A stretch of 30,497 bases of DNA, from positions 133,114-163,610 of the forward strand of contig NW_003105111.1 in NCBI RefSeq assembly GCF_000003605.2, in the 5' to 3' direction. Positions 21,201-26,852 of this stretch are shown here, piece by piece (position 1 is the stretch's first letter; every line of letters starts with the position of its first letter). Position numbers and translations under genes: made by a program. The notes under the pieces are model-generated. The model saw nothing but the letters and a program-made list of their open reading frames with translations, did not search any database and was not told where the DNA came from. The stretch comes from Saccoglossus kowalevskii (taxonomy: Eukaryota > Hemichordata > Enteropneusta > Harrimaniidae).

Positions 21201-22045
21201 ACTATGGTTATAACGTGGCGTCACAACAACACGTGGTCTTCGTCAAATACGAATATTTGTTGGTAATTTACGTGCCTAATAATGTGATATACACATTTGA
21301 TGGGGGACAATTTTGATGATGTAAGAATATCTCGTCGCCACATTCCTCTACGAAAAATTGGTATTTTGACAATGAACTATAAAAACAAAGAGAAATTAAA
21401 GTTCAAAATCAAATCATTAAATTTCTGCGGCATTTGATCCATGTCTTTCACGCAAGACTCAAGATCTCGCAATGAACGAAGAATTACCTACTGTAAAATG
21501 ACTAATTTTCACTGGGTTTAAATTTCGCTGATTCACCATTTCAGGCATATTCAGTGGATTTTAAATTCACGGTTTTATCATTTAGATAATGTGTTCTATG
21601 CTAAATGTTACATATTCACTGGGTTTTATTTTAGCGCATTTTCCAGTCAGCTAAATGAGCAAAATTAAAACCCAGTGAATAATTAATCCTTTTACAGTAT
21701 ACAAAACAATGGAATACAAACATTTAGTTATCTGTAATTCAGTCAACAATTATTGCGAACAATGACAGAATGTTTTCAATTCCCATACCTTGCCTTCCAT
21801 TTCATTACCAGCAAGAAAAAAAAACACATCAGGTTAAGCCATAGGAAGGCTCAATAACTTTTTAATGTATCTAATAATATTTTCCAGCCTGAGTCACATG
21901 ACCAAGACACACAGACATATTTTAATAGATATCATAACATTAATGCCGTACCTGACGGTCTTGGCACCTCTTGCTGCGTACTTCGGACTACGCTCAAAAC
22001 AATAAATATAATAAGTGGTATGAACAATTCAAATAAAACTGTAAT
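132..22045 (-). CDS. ABCA2: ABCA2-like ABC transporter, spliced, partial (N-terminal half)
   Basis: This is the span of a split gene: exons 21952-22045, 20849-20960, 15438-15571, 14876-14994, 11169-11564, 8038-8287, 6503-6646, 5432-5717, 4649-4763, 3626-3816, 2352-2502, 668-875 and 132-275. All introns are GT-AG, with phases 1,2,1,0,0,1,1,2,0,2,0,1 in order, so about 781 residues read through without a stop. The order is TM1, a glycosylation-rich extracellular/luminal domain (ECD1), TM2-TM6, and the linker towards NBD1. ABCA2 in vertebrates is a full-size endolysosomal transporter linked to sterol and sphingolipid handling; that role is family knowledge. The ABCA2 assignment rests on the segments around the PYPC motif, GLNN(L)[11 protein letters not shown] and FSKAKL, which match ABCA2 better than ABCA1/4/7. 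ECD1 looks clearly shorter than in vertebrate ABCA2. Missing from the window are the initiator exon, NBD1, TMD2 and NBD2. Confidence 0.9.
401..580 (-). mobile_element. MITE, TA-flanked family (copy 1)
   Basis: Starts TACTGTAAAATATTTTATTT and ends with the inverse, TATTTCACAGTA. Terminal inverted repeats of about 20 bp and flanking TA resemble non-autonomous Tc1/mariner-type elements. It is 180 bp, non-coding, in the intron between the 668-875 and 132-275 exons. It is inverted relative to the copies at 5011, 19032 and 22180. Confidence 0.75.
668..875 (-). CDS. ABCA2: ABCA2-like exon: TM6 region
   Basis: Exon of 208 nt (phase 0 in, phase 1 out). It encodes [37 protein letters not shown], the hydrophobic TM6 [20 protein letters not shown] and EAVFPG. 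The S-P/T-x-A(F/Y)G-x-G-x-x-Y...E-x-x-(G/A)-(I/V)-G-(V/L)-QW pattern and the WYIEAV-x-PG end are diagnostic for subfamily A TMD1. Acceptor is a T-run ending TTTCAG, donor CAG|GTATTT. Confidence 0.95.
939..1170. repeat. 32-bp tandem array
   Basis: About seven copies of a 32-bp unit (core ACTGATCATCACTGTAAAAG then TAATCACAGTTT). Each unit contains an imperfect inverted pair ACTGT...ACAGT. It ends about 60 bp upstream (in gene sense) of the acceptor of the 668-875 exon. The rest of the intron 876-2351 holds no recognisable gene. Confidence 0.92.
2157..2264. repeat. Tail of dispersed element: (ACGG)n plus hairpin
   Basis: A short ACGG/ACAC microsatellite followed by an imperfect hairpin region ending GACGGGGACTAA. 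The same organisation (ACGC-type microsatellite, then a hairpin ending CAGGGACTAA) closes the element at 6976-7938, so this is likely the end of a related dispersed element whose body extends left of 2157. Confidence 0.5.
2352..2502 (-). CDS. ABCA2: ABCA2-like exon: TM5
   Basis: Exon of 151 nt (phase 2 in, phase 0 out). Product: [20 protein letters not shown], then [11 protein letters not shown] and a polar end SRLQKIIS. The CF-(L/V)-(I/V)-S-x-(L/F)-(F/Y)-S-(K/R)-A-(K/N)-LA-x-AC-x-GIIY block is the TM5 signature of ABCA1/ABCA2. The SKAKL form is that of ABCA2. Acceptor CTCTTTCAG, donor TCG|GTAAGT. Confidence 0.95.
3164..3555. mobile_element. Candidate 0.39-kb inverted-repeat element
   Basis: Begins AGGGGGTTTTCTAAACC and ends TTCTAGAAAAACCCTT, an imperfect terminal inverted repeat of about 14 bp. 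The interior is more GC-rich than the host intron (2503-3625) and non-coding. No clear target-site duplication was seen, so the class is unknown. Confidence 0.5.
3626..3816 (-). CDS. ABCA2: ABCA2-like exon: TM3 and TM4
   Basis: Exon of 191 nt (phase 0 in, phase 2 out). It starts [20 protein letters not shown], continues with [20 protein letters not shown] and ends in a second hydrophobic run [10 protein letters not shown]. The M-(K/R)-x-(M/A)GL-(N/D)N-x-(V/I)-x-W-x-(A/S)WFI signature is invariant in full-length ABCA proteins, and the [11 protein letters not shown] wording is ABCA2-like. TM3 and TM4 are both contained here. Acceptor TATTCGTAG, donor TTG|GTAAGA. The leading ATG codons are internal, not an initiation site. 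Confidence 0.95.
3817..4648. other. Intron, nothing recognised
   Basis: AT-rich intron between the TM2 and TM3/TM4 exons. Short open stretches are present on both strands (for example 4266-4493 plus), but none resembles a known protein. Confidence 0.7.
4649..4763 (-). CDS. ABCA2: ABCA2-like exon: TM2 and EKE loop
   Basis: Exon of 115 nt (phase 2 in, phase 0 out). The product [20 protein letters not shown] leads into [18 protein letters not shown]. The hydrophobic stretch is TM2; the IV-YEKE-x-(R/K)-LKE sequence directly after it is the conserved intracellular loop of ABCA transporters that contacts the nucleotide-binding domain. Acceptor CTATTTCCAG, donor GAG|GTACAT. Confidence 0.92.
5011..5222 (+). 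mobile_element. MITE, TA-flanked family (copy 2)
   Basis: TACTGTAAAATACTTTATTT at the left and AAAATAAAATATTTGACAGTA at the right. The interior contains the family segments TATGGAATTTATTTTCACTG and CATTCAAATTGATT-like sequence. It is 212 bp, with TA at both ends. It lies in the intron between the PYPC exon and the TM2 exon. Confidence 0.8.
5432..5717 (-). CDS. ABCA2: ABCA2-like exon: end of ECD1 with PYPC motif
   Basis: Exon of 286 nt (phase 1 in, phase 2 out). It carries an unusual first part ([19 protein letters not shown] and [11 protein letters not shown]), then [19 protein letters not shown] and [18 protein letters not shown]. The WLQD-x-x-(D/E)-RAII block followed by GNY-x-Q-x-(F/M)-PYPC marks the membrane-proximal end of ECD1. 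The EPGNY-Q-FPYPC form is that of ABCA2 rather than the GVY-QQMPYPC of ABCA1/4/7. The part before WLQD is longer than the corresponding stretch of vertebrate proteins as I remember them. Acceptor GTCTTCTAG, donor TCC|GTAAGT. Confidence 0.93.
5718..6502. other. Intron with a diverged dispersed repeat
   Basis: No gene seen. About 6035-6165 carries a worn copy of the AAAATGGCCGCC/GGCCATTT repeat found at 6976-7938 (here AAAATGGTCGCCCAATGGCC and GGAAATGGTGAAAATG). Confidence 0.55.
6503..6646 (-). CDS. ABCA2: ABCA2-like exon: conserved HVKYK motif of ECD1
   Basis: Exon of 144 nt (phase 1 in and out). The peptide begins [20 protein letters not shown], then [14 protein letters not shown] and ends [10 protein letters not shown]. 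The LP-x-HV-x-YK(I/L)-(R/K)-(M/Q)-N core is one of the most recognisable ECD1 signatures of ABCA1/2/4/7. The usual aromatic W of the following GYW/AYW-PG segment is kept as KTWTQ. Sequons NTT and NFS are present. Acceptor TGGTTATCAG, donor CAG|GTATTG. Confidence 0.92.
6700..8030. repeat. 30-bp tandem array, interrupted
   Basis: Units of about 30 bp (core CCCACCTGTGGCTAACTGAT) occupy 6700-6972 and resume at 7937-8030. The gap is filled by an unrelated element. The right part stops about 8 bp short of the donor of the 8038-8287 exon. Confidence 0.85.
6976..7938. mobile_element. ~0.96-kb non-coding insertion with internal duplication
   Basis: It splits the 30-bp array. The left end carries CATCCCTGTTCG and the right end CGCCCGAACAGGGACTAA, giving a short inverted match CCCTGTTCG/CGAACAGGG. 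Inside, a unit of about 324 bp is present at least twice (around 7163-7330 and 7487-7650), marked by AAACAAAATGGCCGCCAGTC. Near the right end there is an (ACGC)n run followed by a hairpin. A terminal hairpin before CTAA recalls Helitron 3' ends, but the evidence is thin. Open stretches here are not genes. Confidence 0.6.
8038..8287 (-). CDS. ABCA2: ABCA2-like exon: distal ECD1
   Basis: Exon of 250 nt (phase 0 in, phase 1 out). The product starts [19 protein letters not shown] and continues with [38 protein letters not shown] and ends RMVIAG. The pattern LDT..C....S..DVF....+E.S..NYT parallels ABCA2 ECD1 closely. Sequons NTS, NFT and NYT are present. The acceptor is TTATTTACAG and the donor CAG|GTGTGT. 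The intron that follows begins within about 10 bases of a 30-bp tandem array. Confidence 0.9.
8507..8632 (+). mobile_element. MITE, TTAA family (copy 1)
   Basis: 126-bp element bounded by TTAA. The left end is TTAAAGCAGGGGAGTCATCA, then CCTGCGCATG; the right end is GACGACCCTCCCGTTTTAA. Interior: CAGATGGCCATAGCGTGTCA and ACAAACAAGTGTCTAC. TTAA target sites suggest a piggyBac-type origin. Confidence 0.8.
8775..10030. repeat. 18-bp minisatellite, ~70 copies
   Basis: About 1.25 kb of an 18-bp unit (AATACTGATACTGAATTG) with variants at the second and third triplets (GAT, ACT, GGT, GCT, TAT) and local (ACT)n expansions. The unit is a multiple of three, so long frames stay open on both strands (ELNTDT-type on plus, FNSVSV-type on minus). 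These are by-products of the repeat, not convincing genes. It is intronic, between the 11169-11564 and 8038-8287 exons. Confidence 0.95.
10217..10371 (-). mobile_element. MITE, TTAA family (copy 2)
   Basis: 155 bp between TTAA sites, with GTCGTCACCTGCGCATGCGC near the left end and CAGGTGACGACTCCCCCGCT at the right. It is inverted relative to copy 1; the two enclose the 18-bp minisatellite. The remaining 10372-11168 has no recognised gene. Confidence 0.88.
11169..11564 (-). CDS. ABCA2: ABCA2-like exon: central ECD1, largest exon
   Basis: Exon of 396 nt, 132 codons, phase 0 at both ends. It begins [19 protein letters not shown], contains NVCNSQN, then [14 protein letters not shown], then [19 protein letters not shown]. 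The LCG(V/N)N segment followed by a K-x-x-YAP stretch matches ABCA2 ECD1 (LCGNN...KILYAP), and the Cys aligns with the ABCA1 position that disulfide-bonds to ECD2. Potential N-glycosylation sequons NVT, NWS and NTT are present, as expected for an extracellular or luminal domain. Compared with vertebrate ABCA2, a substantial piece of ECD1 before the LCG motif is missing. Splice sites: TCTCGATAG acceptor, ATG|GTGAGC donor. Confidence 0.9.
11565..13098. other. Intron, nothing recognised
   Basis: AT-rich sequence with a G10-type homopolymer near 12308. No exon with ABCA similarity or other coding signal was found on either strand. Confidence 0.65.
13099..13261 (+). mobile_element. MITE, TTAA family (copy 3)
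   Basis: 163 bp, TTAAAGCGGGGGTGTTGTCA at the left and GTGACGACCCTCCCACTTTAA at the right. Same orientation as copy 1, with the family core CAGATGGCCATAGCGTGTCA. Confidence 0.88.
13868..13966 (-). CDS. Candidate optional ABCA2-like exon (weak)
   Basis: A 99-nt open stretch that would join in phase 0 on both sides, between the 14876-14994 and 11169-11564 exons. It would add 33 residues, beginning with a cysteine-rich hydrophobic run and ending [11 protein letters not shown]. The donor is CAG|GTAGTA. The only acceptor giving the right frame is CATAGAG with a poor pyrimidine tract. It is richer in G+C and CpG than the surrounding intron, and its end reads smoothly into the [11 protein letters not shown] of the next exon. 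However, the gene also splices in frame without it, so it could be a cassette exon or chance. Confidence 0.3.
14461..14596. mobile_element. 136-bp MITE with perfect 16-bp inverted ends
   Basis: ATAAGGTTATTACGAA at the left and its exact reverse complement TTCGTAATAACCTTAT at the right. The interior is CpG-rich (CGACCGACGCGCAG) in an AT-rich intron. Flanks TATTAAT and TATTATAC could hold a short duplication. Confidence 0.8.
14876..14994 (-). CDS. ABCA2: ABCA2-like exon: ECD1 segment (low conservation)
   Basis: Exon of 119 nt entered in phase 1 and ending on a codon boundary. It encodes [18 protein letters not shown] followed by [25 protein letters not shown] sequence. The residues are not strongly conserved, but the stretch N/DP-x-x-L-x-x-x-L fits the ABCA ECD1 region downstream of the first helix. 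Support comes mainly from an excellent acceptor (T-rich tract ending TTTGCAG), a consensus donor CAA|GTAAGA, and phase agreement on both sides. Confidence 0.78.
14995..15437. other. Intron, nothing recognised
   Basis: AT-rich spacer of 443 bp between two ECD1 exons, with no repeat or gene that I could identify. Confidence 0.75.
15438..15571 (-). CDS. ABCA2: ABCA2-like exon: ECD1 helical segment
   Basis: Exon of 134 nt (phase 2 in, phase 1 out). The peptide runs [19 protein letters not shown] and then an acidic, amphipathic helix-like stretch [16 protein letters not shown]. It corresponds in position to the QLLERLDRVV-like helix of vertebrate ABCA2 that follows the PSAG segment. The acceptor CTTTTAG lies after a long pyrimidine run and the donor is CAG|GTACAG. 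The intron before it is 5.3 kb, the longest in the window, but frame and alignment to ABCA proteins suggest no exon is missing between the two. Confidence 0.82.
15715..15850 (+). repeat. Dispersed repeat, pair member 1
   Basis: Shares a diverged stretch with 28673-28800: TCA(T/C)CACCAGTTC, CACAAAATAGT and TTTATAGTCTG appear in the same order and spacing. No terminal structure seen. Confidence 0.6.
15851..17214. other. Intron, nothing recognised
   Basis: First part of the 5.3-kb intron. AT-rich, with no exon-like ABCA peptide and no clear repeat. Confidence 0.65.
17215..17403. mobile_element. MITE, TA-flanked family, variant subtype
   Basis: Starts TACTGTAAAACCATTTAATT and ends GAATAATTAATGTCTTTACAGTA-like (last bases TCTTTACAGTA). 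It shares the end AAACCCAGTGAATAATTAAT-type with 21489-21699 rather than with the copies at 401/5011/19032/22180. Confidence 0.6.
17919..18133. repeat. 71-bp tandem array, three copies
   Basis: Unit of 70-71 bp containing TTGCTCCCAGGGTATTGAAA and TGTTGCAAGGGAAATTGACA, repeated at 17922, 17993 and 18063. Copies differ by few bases, so the array is recent. Confidence 0.9.
19032..19233 (+). mobile_element. MITE, TA-flanked family (copy 3)
   Basis: ACTGTGGAATACTTTATTTT at the left, AAAATAAAGTATTCTACAGTA at the right. Interior TTGTATGGAATTTATTTTCA shared with copies 2 and 4. The neighbouring 18134-19031 shows no gene. Confidence 0.82.
19750..20610. other. Unique GC-richer block in the 5.3-kb intron
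   Basis: Between two worn copies of an ATGCAAAT-containing repeat (about 19706 and 20666) lies a block with more GC and CpG than its surroundings. It contains small hairpins (GAGCC...GGCTC at 19777-19790, GAGCCA...TGGCTC at 19828-19843). A plus-strand ATG GCG GAG at 19980 opens 17 codons to TGA, and a minus-strand ATG GCT GAA near 20414 opens about 32. None of these peptides is recognised; it may be an old insertion or pseudogene. Confidence 0.35.
20849..20960 (-). CDS. ABCA2: ABCA2-like exon: proximal ECD1 with PSAG motif
   Basis: Exon of 112 nt, entered in phase 1 and left in phase 2. The product contains [16 protein letters not shown], then a tyrosine/asparagine-rich stretch ending YSNSK. 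The PSAG...P motif followed by a cysteine about 10 residues later is characteristic of the start of ECD1 in ABCA1, ABCA2, ABCA4 and ABCA7. In ABCA1 the equivalent cysteine region forms a disulfide with ECD2, so this Cys may do the same (inference). Splice sites: acceptor TTAATTGCAG, donor AAA|GTAAGT. Confidence 0.88.
21489..21699. mobile_element. MITE, TA-flanked family, variant subtype
   Basis: Left TACTGTAAAATGACTAATTT, right TAATCCTTTTACAGTA; 211 bp; internal AAACCCAGTGAATAATTAAT. It lies in the intron between the TM1 and PSAG exons. Paired subtype with 17215-17403. Confidence 0.7.
21952..22045 (-). CDS. ABCA2: ABCA2-like exon: first transmembrane helix
   Basis: Exon of 94 nt encoding residues 1-31 of the visible product. 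It contains the hydrophobic run [20 protein letters not shown] followed by [11 protein letters not shown]. This matches the signal-anchor TM1 of ABCA transporters, where a conserved E-[IV]-x-[IW]-P-L stretch opens the helix. The acceptor is a good pyrimidine tract ending ATTTCAG; the donor is CAG|GTACGG. It ends one base into a codon (phase 1), which pairs with the next exon to give Glu. The exon starts on a codon boundary just after the cytosolic N-terminus, the same intron position as I recall for vertebrate ABCA1/2. An upstream exon with the initiator Met is therefore expected but was not found. Confidence 0.88.
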
Positions 22046-22179
22046 CTGAAATAGAACAATTTTTAAATGTAAAATATTGAAATCTATATATATTGCAAAT
22101 TATTTTTTAAAAAAAATGAAAATGGGGTAATGCATCTGCTGGTTCATGCACATATCAACTCCTTGTTTTGAAATACAAA

Positions 22180-22389
22180 TACTGTGGAATACTTTAAATT
22201 TCGCTGGAATTAATTTTCGCTGAAAAGGCTTTTTGGGCATTTTGTATGGATTTTATTTTCACTGATTTTTGATGAGTTTAATGTGAAATATAGGGAAAAA
22301 AAGTATATTCGCTGGATTTTATTTTCACGGAATCATCCCTAGAAAATAGCGAAAATAAATTCCAAGCAAAAATAAAGTATTCTACAGTA
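22180..22389 (+). mobile_element. MITE, TA-flanked family (copy 4)
   Basis: TACTGTGGAATACTTTAAAT at the left and AAAATAAAGTATTCTACAGTA at the right; 210 bp. It is very close to copy 3 over its whole length. It lies just upstream, in gene sense, of the TM1 exon. Confidence 0.82.
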
Positions 22390-22957
22390 TTCATGACAAC
22401 AATTCTACCCATATTTTAATCAATATTCTAATTCACTTGGCAATCAGGTAAGAGACTGGAGTTGTGATCGAGAAAGCAATGAAACATACTCCATATCAGA
22501 TATGATACGAAATACGAATCCCAGCCATCACCATCAGTAAATGAATAAAGGTTTCATCCAGGGCAGGAGGTTAAACAGTTTTTTCTTAATTGGGAGACTT
22601 CCCTTCTTATTTCCACACAAAGAGGTCTTAACAAGCCTCAATGAGTTTTCTATGTCTTTGTTTTCAAATACATAAAGATTAAGAATAGGCATGGCTATAA
22701 CGAAAACAAAATTACGTTTCTGATCAGTGTGTGCAGCACCAACAAAAGTGCAAGCAATCTTTGTTTTTTTTTGTTTACTTCCCCACTGCACAGTTGAATA
22801 TTTAAGCTCAAAAAAAAAATGATTAGAAGGGCAAGTACAGCTATATGTTATGGTCATATTACATCGTATTCTCACTAATCCTGTAAACAATAATATTTTC
22901 TTGGTTCATGTGCTCTTCTATTGAAGATGCACTTCTAACAAATGTGTATGGTTCTGT

Positions 22958-23205
22958 AAAAAAGAAATTCTTTTAAACTGATTTCACAGTGCAAAATGAA
23001 TTTCTTATAAACAGTCTTTCATTCCTAATTTCACAGCGCAAAATAAATTTCTTTTAAACAGTCTTATTCCTAATTTCACAGTGCAAAATGAATTTCTTTT
23101 AAACAGTCTGTTATTCCTAATTTTACAGCACAAAATAAATTTCTTTTAATCTGTCTTTTTTTATAATTTCACAGTGCACAATAAATTTCTTTTAAACTGT
23201 CTTTT
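22958..23205. repeat. 46-bp tandem array, about five copies
   Basis: Units of 45-47 bp built on TTTCACAGTGCAAAATGAAT and TTTCTTTTAAACAGTCTT, at 22985, 23032, 23077, 23124 and 23170. The flanking 22390-22957 and 23206-24850 hold no recognised gene; a C10 run lies near 23290. Confidence 0.85.
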
Positions 23206-24849
23206 ATTTATACAATTGCAAAATAACTAAACTAAAACTAAGATTTCAGTGAAAAAACAAAATCATACAATATAGGTGTTGTTTGCTTAACCCCCCCCCC
23301 CTCTCTCATCTTTCCTATAGAGGTCACTAGGGCAAGTACTCTGTCTGACCATGTCAAGCAAAGGTATTAAAAATCACACACCTTCCTGTGAATGCAATGC
23401 AATTCCTAATGTCTGCTTTTTAATACATGCGTGTGCCTGCATTTAAAGGTGTTTACCAGTCAAATACTGCTTTGTACCAAGCTTTATAACACTACAATAC
23501 CCGATGTCAAGCAAATGGCAAGGAAAGCAAGTAATTGGAAGGTTGACCCTTCAGACACCACACCTACATGTATTGCCGTACCCTGGATGCATACTTTGAA
23601 TAAGAAATCCCCCATTGTCAAAATTCTGCTGTTGTTATTTTTGTTTTGTTTTTTACGAAAATAACAATAGCTATTTTTGACCATGAGTTCAGACAATCCA
23701 TATATAGGGACAATACTGATTGACATTAGATAGAATCATGAGTAAAGAGAAACAATCAAGTCGTATCATGACATGACAGAATTCCCGCTGTTTAACAGTA
23801 AACAATGAAACACTATTTTGAATCAGAACTTAACCAAATAGACATACATGCAAGTACACGTAAGTGTGAAATATAGTTGTAAAGTTTAATTGCAATCAGT
23901 CGAGGCATGTCAGAGACATGACTCTGAAACAAAATCAGTCATTATTACAAATTTCTATCATTTGGCCATTTTTAATTCGATCTGAAACAGTATATGGTAC
24001 CTTATTTTCTATGTATGTATCAATTTAAAATTCACACATTTTCTTACAAAATTATTTACACATTTGACTTTATGGTGTAAAAATTATTAGGGTTGAAGTC
24101 AAGATCTTCATTTTTATCTTTGTTGTGATTGTTTTCAATTGTACAAAAACTTTTGACGCAAAGCAGCTTCAGTCGTGATTCTTTGAACTGAAACAAGGTC
24201 ATCTGATCCGACAGGTCAAGTCCTGTTATTAACCAATCAGAATGCCGTGTCGGATGCAATTCTCTGAGAATTTCTGATTATGTCGAGGGTAAATTGAGTG
24301 TGGAAGTATTTAACACCTTTCGCAGCTGTCAACAGATCGTGTCAAAACATAGTTTTATACTCGTTCACATCTCATTCACAATAGTTACCATAGACACTAA
24401 TTATTCAGAAACGTAAAAACTATGTTCGATGGCATTTCAGAAGCTACTTGCTTGAAGCTACAGAGATATAGATAACTTCTGTATTCCAACATTGGGTTCA
24501 TTGTGAGTAATCATGGAACAAAGGAGTACGAACAATGTTGCGTTGTTGCGAGTATTGGAGGCCTATTTAAAATACATTCAAGAAGCTCGGCAACTAATAT
24601 TTGTCTGCTATTTGAGATGCACAACATGAAGCATTGTGAGCCACATTATTGAAGTTTATAATACTCAAAGAAAATAAATGTAATTGTACATTCTGGGGTT
24701 TTCAGACTAATTTACTTGGGAGCATCTGTTCTCTACCATAAGTTCAATTTAAATCTGATTTCTTAAAAAATCAGAAAATGGCTAATACGTAATCACTATG
24801 AACGGTTTTCTACATTACATTATTCTCGTCTGTGGGTTACCCTCAGACC

Positions 24850-25560
24850 ATCCAAGTACCAGATTTCACTGAAATGCAAGGAGAATGCATATTTATGCAA
24901 ATTAGGTAATCAGTATGCTCGAATTTCAAACCAAAACTAATCAAGTCTTTAGCATTGTCATCGGGCATTTATATACCAAGTCTGATTGAAATGCAATAAT
25001 TGTTTTTTTGAGATACGTGTATAGGTGGAAAATTGACTAATTATTATGCAAATTAGGAACTTAATATGTAGGCACTTCAACCCCAAATTAATCATGTCAC
25101 ATATAGGCACCTATACACCAAGTTTCAATACAATGTGATGAATAATTCTTGAAAAGTTGGAGGGAAAGCTGAAAATTATTATGCAAATTAGGTATTAATA
25201 ATTATTAATATACACGTTTTTAAACCCAAAACTAAATGCATTCTTTAAGAGCATTTATGTAGCAAGATTCATTGAAATGTGATGATTATTGGTACTACTT
25301 TTCATATGCACAAATTTTAAATCAAAACTGATCAGGTCTACGCATTGTCATATTGTAGTATTAAGTACCAAGTTAAGTACCAATGAAAATTAGAAGATCA
25401 TTACCAGAGTTAGAAAAGTTGAAAATTGATCTATGATTATGCAAATTAGGTAATTAATATGCACATGAATTAACCCTGAGTATCTATATACCAAGTTTCA
25501 TTGAAATCTGACCAGCAGTTCTTGAGATACTGGTGAAACAGACATACAGACAGAGTAACT
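24850..25560 (+). repeat. Worn tandem array of ~130-145-bp units
   Basis: Four or five diverged units, each with TTATGCAAATTAGGTAATTA and, further on, CCAAGTTTCATTGAAAT-type sequence; it ends CTTGAGATACTGGTGAAACA then a CAGACATACAGACAGAG tail. Single fragments of the same family occur near 19700 and 20666. Confidence 0.75.
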
Positions 25561-26117
25561 CTAAACACTCCCATTGTATGTGAAGCACTTACATGCCAAC
25601 CACAATCATCAGCAATGAAACACATTTTACACGAAAATTTTAATAAAAAATATCTTTATTTTCAAGTTTAAATCCTCTTTCGATGCCCAGTAAATGACAA
25701 AACACAATTTGTTATGAATGTCTGAAAATAAGGTGTGGGTTTTTACCCAGGGAGGGGGCTTATGACTGGGAAAGTATCGTATAATGTGTTTCAACTGGGT
25801 AATTAAGGTTGGGTAGATTTAAGAATGACTGCAGTGTTTGTCCAGCATTGAACACAATGAGTTACAAAGCTTCCATTAAATGGATTTTATAGTAGGACTA
25901 TACAACTCTTAAACATTTCATTTAAATTTTTACTATCACGGGGGGTTTTCCTCCGGTCATTTACCCCACTTCCAGACCATCCTGACCCCCTATTAAGATT
26001 AATTAAGATCAGCATTGTCACAACAATAATACCGGCCAGACGATCACTGCACTCCACTTTTGGAATTTTGTTTGACCCAAACCCAGGTGCTCTCAAGGCC
26101 TCCTGTTTAATTGTTGT

Positions 26118-26220
26118 GAATAGAATAGAATAGAATAGAATAGAATAGAATAGAATAGAATAGAATAGAATAGAATAGAATAGAATAGAATAGAATAGAA
26201 TAGAATAGAATAGAATAGAA
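26118..26220. repeat. (GAATA)n microsatellite
   Basis: About 20 uninterrupted copies of the pentanucleotide GAATA/TAGAA. The stretch 25561-26117 before it shows no gene. Confidence 0.97.
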
Positions 26221-26689
26221 CACCATAAAAAAAATGTGACATATTTACATGTATTTTATAATAGTTATATAATACATGTAGTTTTATAATAGTTTTTTTG
26301 GGGGGTTTTCTTTGATAATGTAATGTTGTTTTGGTCGTTCATTATTTGTATGAATTATTCATGGATGCATATCTAGGAATTCATTTGTCATTTTGCATAT
26401 ATGGTACAGTCTTCAATTGTGTTCACACATTCTATTCTGTAGTGCGATTTTAGGTCCTTGATGTCAACCTACTTTAATATTCAGTTTGTGGCAACTCATT
26501 CTAAGTCACGTAAAGAACCCTTTTTCTGTCATCAAGTTTCTATAAATAAGTTTCTTGTTAAATGTTGTATAATGTACATGTATGTATAATTTTTTTCAAT
26601 TTATTGTCGGTTTTTTTGATCATATCTTCCACCAGTCACATAAAATGCACACTCTATTAATAGAGCAAAATATTGCACCAATTTTTCTC

Positions 26690-26852
26690 TTAAAGCGAGA
26701 GGGTCGTCACCTGCGCACGCGTGGAAATTGATTTCAAAGCGACAATAACAACACATGCTAAAAACAAAGGCTCATGGGTAGACACTTGTTTGTAAACAAT
26801 GACACGCTATGGCCATCTGATGCATGCACATGTGACGACTCCCCAGCTTTTA
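26690..26852 (-). mobile_element. MITE, TTAA family (copy 4)
   Basis: 163 bp, left end TTAAAGCGAGAGGGTCGTCA, right end GTGACGACTCCCCAGCTTTTA (the final TTAA is mutated). Same orientation as copies 2 and 5. The flanking 26853-28672 has no recognised gene; about 27885-28190 carries worn GGCGGCCAGTCAGCCAT repeat sequence. Confidence 0.85.

Noticed and set aside
22534..22890. 118-codon minus-strand frame upstream of the TM1 exon, considered as the first ABCA exon
   Set aside because: It lacks the LLLWKN-type motif and has no donor in the required phase.
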